From: Adiantum capillus-veneris
Taxonomy: Eukaryota; Streptophyta; Polypodiopsida; Polypodiales; Pteridaceae
Direction: 5' to 3'
DNA: 64,000 nucleotides
Assembly: GCA_014529385.2 (NCBI GenBank)
Contig: CM043956.1
Span: 62,276,620-62,340,619, forward strand
Shown: piece after piece, positions 44,777 through 57,474 of the stretch
How the letters are laid out: each line of letters starts with the position of its first letter
How positions within the stretch are numbered: position 1 is the first letter of the stretch
Position numbers and translations under genes: made by a program
The notes under the pieces: model-generated
Told to the model about the DNA's origin: nothing
Seen by the model: the letters and a program-made list of their open reading frames with translations, nothing else
The model's database searches: none

Positions 44777-46915
44777 TTTGTGTGAGTGCGCGCGTGCGTG
44801 CAATGCGTGTAAGGAATGGGAGAAGCAAGAGGCTGGTATGGGGGGAGCAACCTCTGGAAGTATGAGTGAGGTGATCTTTATTCTCATGTATATGAAGAAT
44901 AAGGATATGGACACATGTGAGCAGGCGGTCGGACACCGAACGTCTGCCTCGGACAAAAGCGGAGTGCCTTTACCAATAAGTGAGACCTACTAGATAAACT
45001 ACTAGTATCTACAGGAAACTAGGTGAGAGACGCTCTCAACCTATGCCCATTGGCTCACTTTGTTGATCTACATGCAGTCATATCGGCTCTAGTGGTAGGC
45101 AAGTGTGCGTAGTCATGCTAGAGCCTGCATGTAAATCCCACAGACTACTTTGTATGGTTTGCAAAGCTCCAAAAAGCATCATGCTAGTGTCAGTCATCGT
45201 ACAACTGACTATCCCTGCTGCAAATGATCCCACTACAGTAGTTGCTCGACACTAGTAAATCGAACATGAGACGCTGGAACACTAACAAAATCTAGCAAAC
45301 CTGGTTGTACTCGCCTCCCCTGTGCAATTTGCAAACACTGCCTCATGAGGACTATCCATCGCGTATGGATGTGTCAACACCGACACGAGGAAAGCTATGT
45401 CCCTCTCACCCATAGGCAAAACTATGCATCCTGATACCAACTCATTAGCCTCTAACATGAGCATAGCAAAGAACTCCATGTCTGTGTCTCTAGGGAGCAG
45501 ATCTACTATACCTCTGCTTGCACAAATTCTGACAACACGTGCTATGTCTCACTAAAGCACTGCCGCTCTATCTCTTTCTCTACGGAGTCTACTGGCACGA
45601 CCTACACAGCTAAATGCTCTATCTCGTGAGCATGGTGGAGCTCACCTGAGAAACAGACACGCCTCATCTCTCACTCAAAGCATGCTAGCAACAAATCAAG
45701 ACTATCGTCTGAACCTCAGACACATGCATAGGATATACCAGGCCGTTGTGGGCTCCTCTGGCAATCACTAATGAACCACAATGCATCTTGAAAGACTTCT
45801 CTCTAAGCAATATTTGACAACCAAAGCCTACTAATTGTCTCACCAAGATCAAGCTCTATCTCAACTAAGGAATGTAGCGCACATGTCGTAGCGTGTATGA
45901 TGCATCACTAGGCAATGACAAACAAACATCTCCTACACCCTCTATGTCAAACACCGAACCATCGGCCAAGTGCACACAGCCAAGTCTACCACTAGAAAAA
46001 GTGCTGAACAAGTCACAATGCAGTGTGACATGGAAAGAAACATCTCTATCTAGTAACCACTGTGGAGAAAGTGTGCTATCCATAGACAAATCTGCAAGAG
46101 GTACACTCAAGGCAAGCATGACATCACTGTCACTGGCATAGATTGCCACTAGAACTGCCTCTCTAGCATGTGTCAAAACCATATCTGCATCACGCATACA
46201 TCTCCGTTGTTGTCTCATACACTTGAAACAATGACACCTAATGTGCCCTGTGTGACCACAATGCCAACAACGTAAGTATCGACAAGAACAAGATCGCCGT
46301 CTCTCAAGAGTCATCTCTATAGACTCTAAACTATCACACATAGCTACAACCATTATTGAATGTCTAAGAACCAAAGTATGGCAAGAAATTTGGGAAAAAT
46401 CAGGCATAATCTCCCATGTAAATTGAGCAAAACCTCAAGTACAATCTCAACCATATACCATGCCAAACTGGCAACAAAGTGAGAGGTAACTCAACCACTA
46501 CACGATCAACAAAAGCATGATAAGTCACATAAAAAATGATGCTCATGTATGCCTTAGAAAAAATATGCAATCTGCTATGTGCATATAAACTGGGACAAAC
46601 TGCTCAACCGAGCATAAAGCACATAACCATATACGCAAGTAGAGAGAAAACTAGCTAAAAACGCATCCCAAAAGAGAAATTACCTACAAAAGTCTAAAAA
46701 CATATGTGAAACCAATGACTAGAAAATATTGTAGCTACACAAGTATACATAAATCCTCACTCTTGCGAGAGTGGGTACAAGAAAACCAAACTGTGTCCAA
46801 ACTGGCAGAACCTATCAAAGTGAGAATAAACACTCGATCACTATCAAAGTGGGAGTCAGAGAGAAAACTTGACCAGTAAATCATCATAGAGAAATCTGCA
46901 AATACTTCATCATTG
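44777..46915 (-). mobile_element. Copia fragment inserted in, and replacing part of, Ty3 A RT
   Basis: Starts on the + strand 'TGTGTGAGTGCG', possibly an LTR end, and carries copia gag-protease sequence. About 130 residues of the Ty3 RT are missing across the insert, so deletion accompanied it. No RT of its own is seen, and I could not define a second LTR. Confidence 0.55.
45282..46407 (-). pseudogene. Copia gag zinc knuckle and protease remnant
   Basis: Zinc knuckle 'CWHCGHTGHIRCHC' (near 46260) is followed by 'WLLDRDVSFHVTLHCDLFST' (near 46040). The protease D-S-G-A is replaced by D-R-D-V. 'LRHVRYIP' and then 'KMHCGSLVIARGAHNGLVYP' continue to about 45720 after stops, as in the copia protease/pre-integrase region. 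It cannot encode an active protease. Confidence 0.75.
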
Positions 46916-47357
46916 ACAGAATGGGAGATGCCCATGGTGAAGAACTAGGTTGGATAAACCCTCCATTGAGGTAGTCAACAAGCTGATGTCTCACCTCAAT
47001 AGCTTTGTAATGACTCGTTCTATAGGGTGGTTTACTAATGAGCTTACTACCTGTAACCATATATATGCCATGTTTCATAGAACGTGTCGGCACAAATAGT
47101 TCTTTGTAATCCATTAACAGTTCATTAGATTTACTAGCAAAATTTGCTTGTTCTAGTGACAAAAGAGTAGTAAGAGATGGAAGAAGAGAAGAATGCAGCA
47201 TTGAGGAATCTTCAATAACTATTGAAGTATTGTTATCAACAGTTGACAAGAAATGACATAAAGAGTAACATAAAAAGAATTCTTCTATTTCATCTTCAAA
47301 AGAGAGCTTCATAAGCTTGGTTGTAAAAGTGGTGAGGAACGCACATCCTTTTCTCAA
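46916..47357 (-). pseudogene. Ty3 A start of reverse transcriptase
   Basis: The minus strand reads 'SKPPYRTSHYKAIEVRHQLV' and 'FIQPSSSPWASPI', the conserved entry into Ty3 RT. Upstream residues (47357-47100) are the protease-RT linker. The sequence changes to the copia insert after 'ASPI'. Confidence 0.85.
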
Positions 47358-48599
47358 TCCTTTTTCTCCAATAGCAACATGTGCACACCATTGGATTCAA
47401 ACATTAAATGATTATTCTCCTAAATATGCTTTAATCAGTACCATAACCCATATAACCACTCCCAACGTAGCTACCACATATGTTCTATCCATATTGATAA
47501 TTTGAAAATCCAATAGGGAGCCATGTATTGACGCGACACTTTTGAACTCAAATTCTTATTGCTGTCAACTTAAAGATCAACCATAATTAAACTACAACCA
47601 ATAAAACCCAAGAAATCCAATTAAATGTTCAAACACGAGTAACAGGTACAAAAACGATACCCTTTGTCGACAGAGCACAAAAACACAATATCTCGCCTGC
47701 CCTTTCGTTGACGTGGCACTACTCGCTCCTTTAACTTCCCCTGCTCCTTGTATTCACTCTTTCTCTTTATTGCCAAAAAGACCCTTCCTAACTTCCCATC
47801 AACCAAATAGCTGATGCTTTAAAAAATCCTTTAGTCGCTTCTATAATGGCTTCTAGAGCTGAGAATTGGCATGGGAATCACCCCTGGATCTCTTTTAAAA
47901 ACTTTGAGTTTTAATTTTTAAAAAGACTCTGCTTCTCAACATCCTCTCCTCATCTTCTCACTAGCTGGTTGGCGCCGCTCCTTCTCCTACACACCGTCAA
48001 CTCCTCTTTGTTACACTCCTTAGTATGATCTGCAATTGCGTGCTCTATCTAACTGCACGATAACCTCTCCTACCAAAATCTCTAATCCCCTGGTCGCTCT
48101 CCATACGGTTTTTGTTTCCTTTGATGCTCTGCTCCTAGTCTTTGTTGTCAAATCCGCCAGCTCATCCTCTGATTTTCTCCCTCCTGTACTCGCTAGCTCT
48201 TTTCATAACCTCGTCTTCTCCTGTAGACCACCTTTCTCTTCTTGTGCTTTGCAACTTCTCATCGATGGCACTTTTTTTCCTGCAACATGTTGCCCGCCCT
48301 TTTGAATCAACGCTAGCTCGCCTTTTATAACTGATTAAGATAGCATTGCTTTATTCTATTATTAACAACATGCGGCCATTCACATTGCCCTCATGTAGCA
48401 ACCTCAGGTGCATCATTCGAATGCCGATTTAAAAAATTCAACCTTTTGTACATAAATTGAGCTATTTGCATAAAAGAAAGACCCTCCTTTCCCATCCGGC
48501 TTCCATGTCACAAACAAAAAATACCACAATCAATGTACTCCAAGTGACGAGCTTCCAAAGAGATATAAAGCCAGAGGACTGCCTAGTCCAGATTCATAG
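47358..48599. other. Spacer between Ty3 A and Ty3 B
   Basis: No gene is recognised. A + strand frame at 48036-48305 is rich in Leu/Ser/Phe and looks random. Part is probably decayed LTR or gag; 'catatatagcccttgg' near 48610 could be a promoter-like LTR piece. Confidence 0.4.
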
Positions 48600-51205
48600 C
48601 CCAACCCCCCATATATAGCCCTTGGCCCTTGAATCCCCATTCCACATTGGCAGTGGCCACTGGCTTGGGCCAGTGACCCCCCTTGGGTATTCCCTTGGCA
48701 TGACATTACTCCCTCCTTGGAGAAGTGGTTTCATCCTTGAAAACAAAAATGGGAAACTTCTTCTTAAGAACACTAGTGTTTTTCCAAGTGGCACCTTCTT
48801 CAGGTCGATCTTTCCACTTCACTAAAGCTTGACAACGTACATGATGACGCGTATGTAAATCATGATAGTCAAGGATTTCCTCAGTTCATGCAATGGGGTA
48901 GGAGGTTCAGCAAAATAAACCAAAATTTGTTGGTCGAAAACATTGTCGTCCCCATGCAAGCGTTTACGTAAATGGATTACATGAAATACCGGATGGACAC
49001 GAGCGTGTGTTGGTAACAAGAGTTTGTAAGCTCGATCACCAACTCACTTGAGTACCTTGAAAGGCCCACAATATCTTGGACATAGTTTAGGTGTTGGCCC
49101 AATCTTCAAACTTTCTGAATGCTCTGGCACACGCAAAAATACCTCTTCCCCTTCATTGAAGGTAACTTGTCCATGTTTCTTGTCAGCGTACTTCTTATAC
49201 CAATCCTGCACTTGACGAACATTATGAGGAGCAAGTTTCAGCATATCCATATGGTCTTGGATAAAATCCTTAACCTGCTGGAGTTTTTTTATTGCCAATC
49301 TCACCATAACTGGTGACTTAGGTTGAAAACCACACATTAGCATGAAAGGACTAAACCCAATCGTGAAATGCTTAGCACTATTGTAAACAAACTCAAGAAG
49401 AGGTAGGTACTCTTCCCAATCAAACTTTTGTTTCTTGCTAACTTATGCTCGTAGCATATCCTCTAGCACTTGGTTAACTCGTTCAGTTTGACCATCAGTT
49501 TCTGGATGATTTGTTGTACTAAGGTTGAGTTGTGTACCCAATCGTTTAAACACAGCCCTCCAAAAATGATTGTTAAACTTGGGATAATGATGATCACTCA
49601 CAATGTTACTTGGCAATCTATACAACTTGTATTGATTGTCCACAAATAACTTAGCTAACTTTGGAGTCTTTATGGTCGACTTGGTTGGAATAAAATTGCA
49701 TAGTTTAGTCAACCGGTCTACGACCACCCATACCGAGTCATGACCTCGGAAAGTGGTTGGTAAACCCACAATAAAATCCAAATAGATACTTTCCCATTTA
49801 CCATTGGGAATCTACAAAGTATGTAAGAGTCCTCTTGCCTTCAGGCGCTCTGCTTTGTAAACTTAACATTTCTGGCAATGTAAGACATAGTCTTGAACAA
49901 AGCCATGTAAACGTGGCCAGTAAAATTATCATCTGATAAGAGCATAAATCTTTTTAATGCTCGGGTGCCCTGCATTTGGACTATTGTGACATTCATAAAT
50001 AATATGGCACCAAAAGTCTGTGTCCGTCGGTACACAAACTCTCCCCTTGTGGAGTAGGTATCCATTATCGATGGACAAATTCTTCCATCTCTATAGTTCA
50101 TCACTTGTTGGAGGAGAATTGTGTGTGGGTTAACGAAACACTAATAGCATTGGAGTGAGAATGATCCCTCATTTTCACATGGCTCCACAATTTGGAGTAT
50201 GCATCATCATGCTCATATTTTTCAGAATCCAAAAACTCACTTTGAAGTTCCATGAACAACAAAGAATTGATCTCAAGCATATGACTAAGAGCATCAACCA
50301 CCACATTGTATCATCCTTAATGATAACAGAGCTTTGCGTCATACTCTTGAAGAGTCTCAGCCAACCTGGCGTTTTGACCCTTCAAGTCAGTTTGTTGTGT
50401 AAACCATTTTATGCTTTCGTGATCAAACATAATCTCAAACTCAACTCCATACAAATAATGCCACCATGTCTTTAAGGTAGACACTATTGTGTAGAGTTCA
50501 TGTTCATAAGAAGAATAATTATGCTACATTGAATCAAGATTCTTTCTCTCAAATTCAATTGGCCTCCCCTCTTATAGAAGGACTACTCCAATGACACGGT
50601 TACTGATATCCATTTCCAAAAGGAATGGCTTTAAAGGATCCACAATAGCTACAATAGGAGCTGTACCTAATGCATCCTTGAGCGTATCAAAACTTTGCTG
50701 TTGAGCAGCACCCCACTGAAAGGTTTTTCCTTTGACTTTCAGTTGGTCTGTCATTGGCACAACAATATGAGCATAGTTTCTAACGAACTGTCGATGAAAA
50801 TCTACAAATCCCAAGAAAATTTATAACTCTTCTAGGGTTTTGGGAGAAAGTCACCTCCGAATGGCATCCACTTTGGATTGATCCATGTGCAGTCCATTAG
50901 ATGATATAACATGCCCTAGATAGTGAATTTCCTCCTTGATAAAATCACACTTTGACTCTTTGGCATATAAGTTGTTTGCTCTTAGCAAGTCAAACACCTC
51001 CCTCAGATGTTGCAAGTCCTCCTCCTCAAAATCACTGTATACAAGAATGTCATCGAGAAAAACGGTAACAAACTTGCCCAAGTATGGTCTCAAGACACTA
51101 TCCATGAGTGCCATGAAAGTTACAGGCACATTGGTTAACCCAAAAGGCATAACCAAAAACTCGTAATGTCCAAAACCTTTTTGGAATGTAGCTTTGGGTA
51201 TATCA
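48600..51205 (-). pseudogene. Ty3/gypsy element B: RT (part), RNase H, integrase
   Basis: From high to low coordinate: RT from 'FQKGFGHYEFLVMPFGLTN' (51180) with active-site 'FLDDILVYSDFEEEDLQHL' (51060) and 'IHYLGHVISSNGLHMDQSK'. RNase H then shows 'FVRNYAHIVVPMTDQLK', 'FQWGAAQQQSFDTLKDALG' and 'LLEMDISNRVIG'. The integrase zinc region lies near 49860. Its core at 49781-49443 reads 'MDFIVGLPTTFRGHDSVWVV', 'NIVSDHHYPKFNNHF' and 'HPETDGQTERVNQVLEDML'; the C-terminus is 'SLKIGPTPKLCPRYCGPFKV' and 'VFHVIHLRKRLHG' (48860). Several stops and frame changes lie between blocks. RT N-terminal half, protease, gag and LTRs are missing. It is the best reference for element A. Confidence 0.9.
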
Positions 51206-51526
51206 ACAACCTGAACAAGTACGACTAGACAAAGGTGCATCCAATTTACTATCACGCAAAGTATGCACCAGCCATTTTGGCATACCTCTAGCTTGCTCAT
51301 TTTAAGTCCTTTCTTCATCAAGTACATCATGTACATCTGCATTAGTAATAAGCTGATCTGTAACATTTTCAAAAACCCCCATAGCCTGTACATTTGCCTC
51401 ATTGGAATCTACAATCGTATTTCCACCATTGAAAAGAGGAAAAAAAGTGTCATAAATATCCTTTGAGCTTACATTACTATCTCTAGTACATGATAGCAAG
51501 GGCTGAACAGAATCTTCCACAAACAC
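51206..51526 (-). pseudogene. Copia element C, part 2 (integrase-RT linker)
   Basis: Reads 'FVEDSVQPLLSCTRDSN' from the Tat insertion point, and near 51290-51220, after a frame change, 'MPKWLVHTLRDSKLDAPLSS', as found just before copia RT. It is the continuation of 63424-63672, separated by the Tat-like element. Ty3 B sequence begins at about 51205. Confidence 0.75.
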
Positions 51527-51685
51527 TAACGGAAGCAAAGCGAACCCCGAACCCCGACGGCCTCTAAAACGCCGGGGGCCGAATGGCGTGCCTCGAGCCT
51601 GCCATGGTAAAGCGAACAGGGGGAACCGCCTAGCTTTAAGAGGCTAGGACGCAAACCACGATGATATGAACACCACAAACTTACA

Positions 51686-51749
<64 letters not shown>

Positions 51750-52107
51750 CAAATGAATGAAAACCCTCGGGGGTGTAAGGGAGAATTATTTCTGCAGTAT
51801 TTACAAATGGCACGCCGTGGTGGTAGAGAGGTAGGGAGAGGAGGTGGTGTAAACTACTTAGTGCGTTCTCTAAGACGACTCCATGATTGTGAAGCTTGCT
51901 ACCAAGAGCGTGTATACGTGTGTGCATCGACCATTGGAGTCGAGAGATGGACGTGGTTCCCTTCGTATGGTGCAATTCCCAAGGCAAACCCAACACACAA
52001 GCCCCCTCTCCGTGATGGTGATAGTGTCAATTCTTCCCACTACACTCTGCCAAGTGCTGACTTCTCATGGACTCCCCCCGTCCCCCTGATAGTGACCTCT
52101 CAGTGCC

Positions 52108-52116
52108 AATTTATAG
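52108..52116 (-). promoter_or_regulatory. Candidate TATA box in 3' LTR
   Basis: The minus strand reads CTATAAATT, conserved at 61454-61462 in the other LTR. It lies about 600 bp before the LTR end, as expected for U3/R. Confidence 0.55.
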
Positions 52117-52618
52117 GTGTTGGCTGCTTGGATTATGGTAATCCCCGTGTGATTAGGGTAAGCTTTCGGGGAGACAAAGCAAGTGGTGGGCCCGGTGTGG
52201 TTGACCCTTGCTTTGTTTTGGGAGGTTATTAAAAGATGAGAATCTCTAGGTGGGCCTTTGTGACCATCACCTAGAGAGAGGATATTTACAAAAAAATGGG
52301 AATTTTACAATGGCTCCGGTGAAAATTGAAGAAATGATGAAAATAACCTATAAATTATTGAAATTGGTGTCATGGTTGCGTGTTGTCGGCAAATGGTGTG
52401 TTGCCGGTGCTTCGGGGTCGAGCGTACTTCTTTTCGGGGTCGGCCGGGACATGCCTTTGGTGCATTTCCTCTTTTTGTTGTTGGTGGGGCGTGCTTTGGG
52501 TCCTTCTTCCTTTTCTTGGTCGTCGTAGTTGTGGAGTCCTTCGTTTTCTTTGTATTTGTAGTGCGTATATGCATGTGTGTGTGTGTGTGTGTGTGTGTAC
52601 GTATGTGCATGTGTGCGG

Positions 52619-52623
<5 letters not shown>

Positions 52624-52702
<79 letters not shown>
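52624..52702. repeat. (TA)n microsatellite, ~39 units
   Basis: Uninterrupted TA run, flanked by GT-rich sequence. The other LTR has a shorter run at about 61960-62012. Confidence 0.95.
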
Positions 52703-52708
<6 letters not shown>

Positions 52709-52882
52709 GTATATGGGTGTGTGTGTGTGACTACGTGTGTGTGTATTTGTATGTGTGCGCAAGCGTGCGGTGGGAAGGGGGTTTATGTACATAATGTGTA
52801 TATTATAATCTATATGTTTTTTTTTTTTCTTTGTGTTTGGCGGCCAGTGGTAGCTACGCGTGCTTGGGGTGGGAGGGGGATG

Positions 52883-52913
<31 letters not shown>

Positions 52914-52963
52914 TGTGTGTATACAGAGAGAGAGATAAGCCATGCTGCGCCTGTACACGCCGA

Positions 52964-53012
<49 letters not shown>

Positions 53013-53164
53013 GGCCGGGCTGCTGCCGAAATAGAGCATGAGAGAGGGAGAGGGGATTTGGGGGGTTGTGAGGGAGAGGATGAGGGTGTGAGAGGGTGAG
53101 GATGAGTGAGTGTGTGATGTGGAGAGCATGGGTCCCGGTTTCCTTGCGCTACGCCTTCGGGCTG

Positions 53165-53269
<105 letters not shown>

Positions 53270-53344
53270 GGATGCGGGTATGAGGTGGCGCTAGAGGGAG
53301 AGTGGGATCCATAGGGCGAGTGCCCGCCGTGGGGTGAAGAAAGG

Positions 53345-56300
53345 AAGGAGTATGTCTCCATGCTAGGTAACTTCACTACTTTGTTCATTGACGGCTATGA
53401 TAAGATCACAGGAAGTACAGTAGTGCAACACCACATAAAGCTCAAGGAAGGCAGTAAACCTGTAGTACAAAATCTCAGAAAACTTGGAGTAATCCAACAA
53501 GAGGTACTGCTTAAAGAAGTGAGAAGTTTGCTACAAGCAGGTTTCATATACCCTGTCGAAGACTTCGAATGGGTCTCCCCAGTAGTAGTCACACCAAAAA
53601 AAAAAAGGTAAGTCGAGAGTCTGTGTGGATTATAAACCTCTCAATGCAGCCACAAAGAGAGACCACTTTCCCCTCCCATTCCAGGATGAAATACTCAATG
53701 AAGTGGCAAGTCACGAGCAGTACACACAGTGTGCGATTGCTACTCATGATACTTCTAGATTAGCATTGCGGAGGAAGATCAAAAGAAGACAACTTTCATC
53801 ACACCTTGGGGATGTTTTGCCTACAGAGTGATGTCGTTTGGCCTCACTAATGCCCTAGCCACATTTCAGCGCTATGTGACTTTTGTTTTCCAACCCTACT
53901 TTGGAACATCAATACGGGTTTCCCGGGGCGGTCACTTTTTAGAATGTGTATGATATCACATGAGTTAATTGGAGAGGATTATTAGAAGACCAAAATGTAT
54001 AAAAATGTATACATACAGAGGGGGGTGGGGTTTTTTTAAATAGGGCCACAGTGTAAGTATAGTATGTATATTGGGGTATTATTAATTACCTCTTGAACGC
54101 ACGTGATATAGGGGTCTTTTGATAAGTGACTGCCCCGGGAAAGGTTTTCATAGATGATTTTTGCATCTGTAGTTCATGAGTCCTTCATTTAAGCAAAGTC
54201 TATGATGGCTTAACCAGGCTTCAAACCTTGGGTGGCCAGCTCAACATGGATAAGTGTCACATTGGTGAAAGCAAAGTCACTCTCCTTGGTCATGTCATTT
54301 CAGCAAAAGGGACCGAGGATGACCCTAGCAAGATTCACGCCCTGGTTTCTTTATCGTCACCCACCACCGCTAAGCAGCTGGTTTCTTTCCTTCAGAAGGT
54401 AAGATACTTAATCAGGTTCATTCACTTGCTATCTCAAGTGGTCCTTCCCCTATAACAACTCACCCAGAGGGATGTCTTCTCATGGAGTGAAGAGAATGAG
54501 CAGCAGTTTACTGAGGTAAAGCAAATCCTAGCTAAGCTTCCCACTATTTCACCTCCTAAGTGGGACGAGCCATTTTATGTGAACCCTAGTGTGGGAAGTG
54601 ATACACTCGGAGCCGTGCTAATGCAAAAGGATCCCAAAAATCCTTTCATGCGCCCCATTTACTTCTCTAGTCGTGTCATGACCCCGTCAAAAAAGGGATT
54701 TACCGAAGTAGAACACATGGTTCTGGCACTAATGTTTGCTACCACAAAGTTTCGCTCCTATCTCCTGCCTAGACCCTTTGTAATCCTGACAATGGAAGAG
54801 GTTTTCCCATACGTAATGGGACACATGGATGTCTCATCTAGGATCTCAAAGTGGTTGATTAGATTACAAGAGTTTGACTACACCATGCAAGTAGAAAACT
54901 CCACCAGGGCTAGTTTAGCGGGAATTCTCACTCATCGCCATTATGAAAAGAAGCTGAAGGTCAACACGGAAGCAAAGGAAGAAACACCAATGGTAGAAAG
55001 TCCTAGGCTAGAAAGAGCTCACTCTCTTTTCTTTGACGGAGCATACAAGAGAACAATGGATCAATCTGCAGCAGGCATACTCATTTTCAATGAACAGCAA
55101 GAAAGAGTATTCTCCATCGGGCAGTTATTACGCTCCCACTCCAACAATGAAGCAGAATATGCAGCCCTAATTCTTGGGTTGGAACAATGTATTTCACAAG
55201 GAATTCAACGCCTAAATGTGTTTGGTGATGCTTTGCTTTTGATAAGGCAGATAAATGGCACCTGAGATTGTAAGAATCAGGTTCTACTTGGTCAACTTCG
55301 CCAAGTTAAGGACCTTCTAAAGAAGTTTGAAGCAGTGAAACTATTTCATGTCCCCAGAGCAGAAAATCAGGAGGCAAATGCTCTAGCCAAAGAGAGAATA
55401 CAAGATGTTCCCATAGGAGAAATCAAACTAAAGCTACCCCTCTTTCAAGGTAGTGATGCTATGCCAGATGTCGTCAGTTTTCTAGATACAGGAGAATGTC
55501 CAGCAAGATACACCAAAGGCCACAAACAATGGCTAGTAAGGAAGGCTACTAGGTACCGCCTTGTAAACGACCACTTTTATTGTAAGGGCAAGGATCAAAT
55601 TCTCAGGCGGGTGCCAACCTCCAGTGAGATCACAGAGGTAATTTCAAGTTTCCATGATGGCGTCTACGGCGGTCATTTTGATCTAGACATCACCAATAGG
55701 AAGATTCTACAAGCAGGATACTCTTGGCCTAGTTTGAATAGAGATGTACACCATTGGTGTAAAACTTGTAAGGCCTGTCAAGTGGCCAGTGATCGCACCT
55801 TAACCTACGAGCCACAAACTCCTATCATCTCATATGGTCCATTTGAGAAATGGGGAATAGATGCAATCGGTCCTTTACCAAGGGCCCAATTAGGTAAAAT
55901 GTACATCATAGTGGGTGTATACTACTTGACTCGATGGGTAGAAGCAACAACCACCACCCGCATTACAGCCCAAGAGGTAGCAAAGTTCATTTTTGAGCAT
56001 ATCGTTTGCCGTTTTGGCACTCCTCTTGAGATATATCAGATAGAGGACCAGGATTCAAAGGTGATTTGGTGGGAGAACTGATGAAGAAGTTAGGCATCAC
56101 ACGCTGACATTCCACACCATACTATCCACAATGCAATGGTCTGGTAGAGAAGGTAAATGGAATGATTTGTAAAATCATCACAAAGCAGGTGAACAATCAC
56201 ACAGGGGACTGGGATAAACATCTCATGGTAGCTCTTTGGGCCTACAGAACAACGTTCCGAACATCACTAGGTTTCACCCCTTTCCATCTAGTTTATGGGA

Positions 56301-56737
56301 AGGAGGAAATTCTACCCATTGAGGTACAGATAGCCGGCTTGCGAGTTTTGGCTAGCCAGATACATCGTCCGATTGTAAATCTCCGAAACCACATCTACGA
56401 TCTGGAGAGACTCCAACTGGATAGGGAGGAAGAAATCAATCACTACGCAGCGCAGGTAGAACGACGCCGGCTCACTTTCAATCAAGGGCTTAAAGAAAAG
56501 GGACTGGAAAAAGGTATGTTAGTGCTAAGATACTACAACAGATTTGACACCAGAAAGGACAAAAAATTTCAACCCAGATGGGAAGGGCCATTCATCATCA
56601 AGAAACGCTATGACAACGGCAGCTATAAGCTGATGGAAGCAGATGGGAGAATTCACAAGACTAGGGTCAATGGATGGAGACTGAAAAGGTATTTTCTTAG
56701 GTTTGATCCAAAATTTATGCTAAACATTCCAAAATGA
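53345..56737 (+). pseudogene. Tat-like pol: RT, RNase H, second RNase H, integrase
   Basis: RT begins 'VVQHHIKLKEGSKPV' and 'LLQAGFIYPVEDFEWVSPVV'. It shifts frame at a poly-A run (53599) to 'RVCVDYKPLNAATKRDHFPL', and again before '[20 protein letters not shown]'. After the MITE (53922-54139) the active site reads 'VFIDDFCI'. RNase H is 'SWSEENEQQFTEVKQILAKL' and 'LGAVLMQKDPKNPF'. A second, plant-type RNase H follows at 55020-55400: 'LFFDGAYKRT', 'NNEAEYAALILGLEQ' and 'NVFGDALLLIRQI'. That extra domain marks the Tat lineage. Integrase has 'CKTCKACQ', 'WGIDAIGPLP', 'NGLVEKVNG' and the C-terminal 'FQPRWEGPFIIKKRYDNGSY'. Stops at 54454, 55263 and 56096 and a frameshift near 56050 disable it. 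Confidence 0.9.
53922..54139. mobile_element. MITE copy 2 in Tat-like RT
   Basis: A 218-bp insert inside RT just before the active site. The terminal repeats are 'CCCGGGGCGGTCACTT' and 'AAGTGACTGCCCCGGG', one mismatch in 16. The 8-bp flanks 'acgggttt' and 'aaaggttt' agree at 6 of 8 bases, and excision of the insert plus one flank restores the RT frame. The right part shares 'cttgaacg' and 'acgtgatat' with 4243-4488. Confidence 0.9.
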
Positions 56738-56803
56738 GGGAGAACCCTCTAACTCCACAGTTTAAGGAGCAGAGGAAGGGCTAGAAGCATGAATACCTCT
56801 AGC

Positions 56804-56820
56804 CAAAGGGAGAGGGCTAA
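56804..56820 (+). other. Polypurine tract
   Basis: 'aaagggagaggg' directly before the inverted LTR start 'TGATGGCC', in the + orientation of the inverted pol block. Confidence 0.75.
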
Positions 56821-57154
56821 TGATGGCCGATTTTTGAAAATCAAAGAAAAAAAAGAAAAACTTATTTTTCCTCAGCCGGGGACCTTGGCGACACTGTTGG
56901 AAGGCTCGGCACCGCCTGGTCAATCCTCACGACACCTCTACGGGCATGGCACCCCCCCCCCCCCCCCTTTGATTGGCCGACCTTATCACCCTCAGGCCCC
57001 CACTTGTCTATACCCCAGCCTGGCCAGCCGCCTTCGTTTTCAGATACCCCTTCTCTCTCTCCCTGTAGTTATTTCCCCAGCGGGCATTGAATGAAGTAAC
57101 CCCCCCCCCCCCCCCCCTCTCTCTCCTCATTTTCCCTACATACCTCTCTATAAT

Positions 57155-57236
<82 letters not shown>

Positions 57237-57470
57237 AAACCTTCCCCCCCCCCCCCCCCCCCTTACTGGCCACCCCCGGCCAGGCGCAAACCTCGATCAC
57301 TCACCCCAACCTCGAGCCGCATGTGAATCCCCCGCTCTTCCATATTATTACACTCACCCTCTCCCTCTCTCAAACTCTTTTTTCCCCCACCCTCCCCTCT
57401 TCCCCACCCGCTTGCCTCACCCTCCCCTCGGGCTCACTCACCCTCTTCCCCCCCCCCCCCCCCCTTAACT
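56821..57470 (+). repeat. Displaced LTR end, inverted
   Basis: Reverse complement of about 62690-63423: it starts 'TGATGGCCGATTTTTG' where the right LTR ends '...caaaaattggctatca'. It contains (CT)n at 57160-57233 and four C-runs that match G-runs in the other LTR. It ends in a C-run at 57451-57466, the inversion breakpoint. Confidence 0.9.
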
Positions 57471-57474
57471 CATT

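Larger units (their letters stand above)
35074..47357 (-). mobile_element. Ty3/gypsy element A, broken by four insertions
   Basis: Pieces of one minus-strand pol lie in order: integrase C-terminus (35655-35985), integrase (38610-38688), integrase core (42418-43250), zinc-binding region (43251-43531), RNase H and RT (43788-44775), RT start (46916-47357). Between them are an unidentified insert, CACTA 2, a MITE and a copia fragment. The order and homology follow the less disturbed element B (48600-51205). Confidence 0.8.

Noticed and set aside
44730-44993. 87-codon plus-strand frame
   Set aside because: Lies across the Ty3/copia junction and an LTR-like region; it has no recognisable domain.
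48036-48330. 89-codon Leu/Ser-rich frame as a membrane protein
   Set aside because: Composition reflects CT-rich DNA; no start context or homology is seen.
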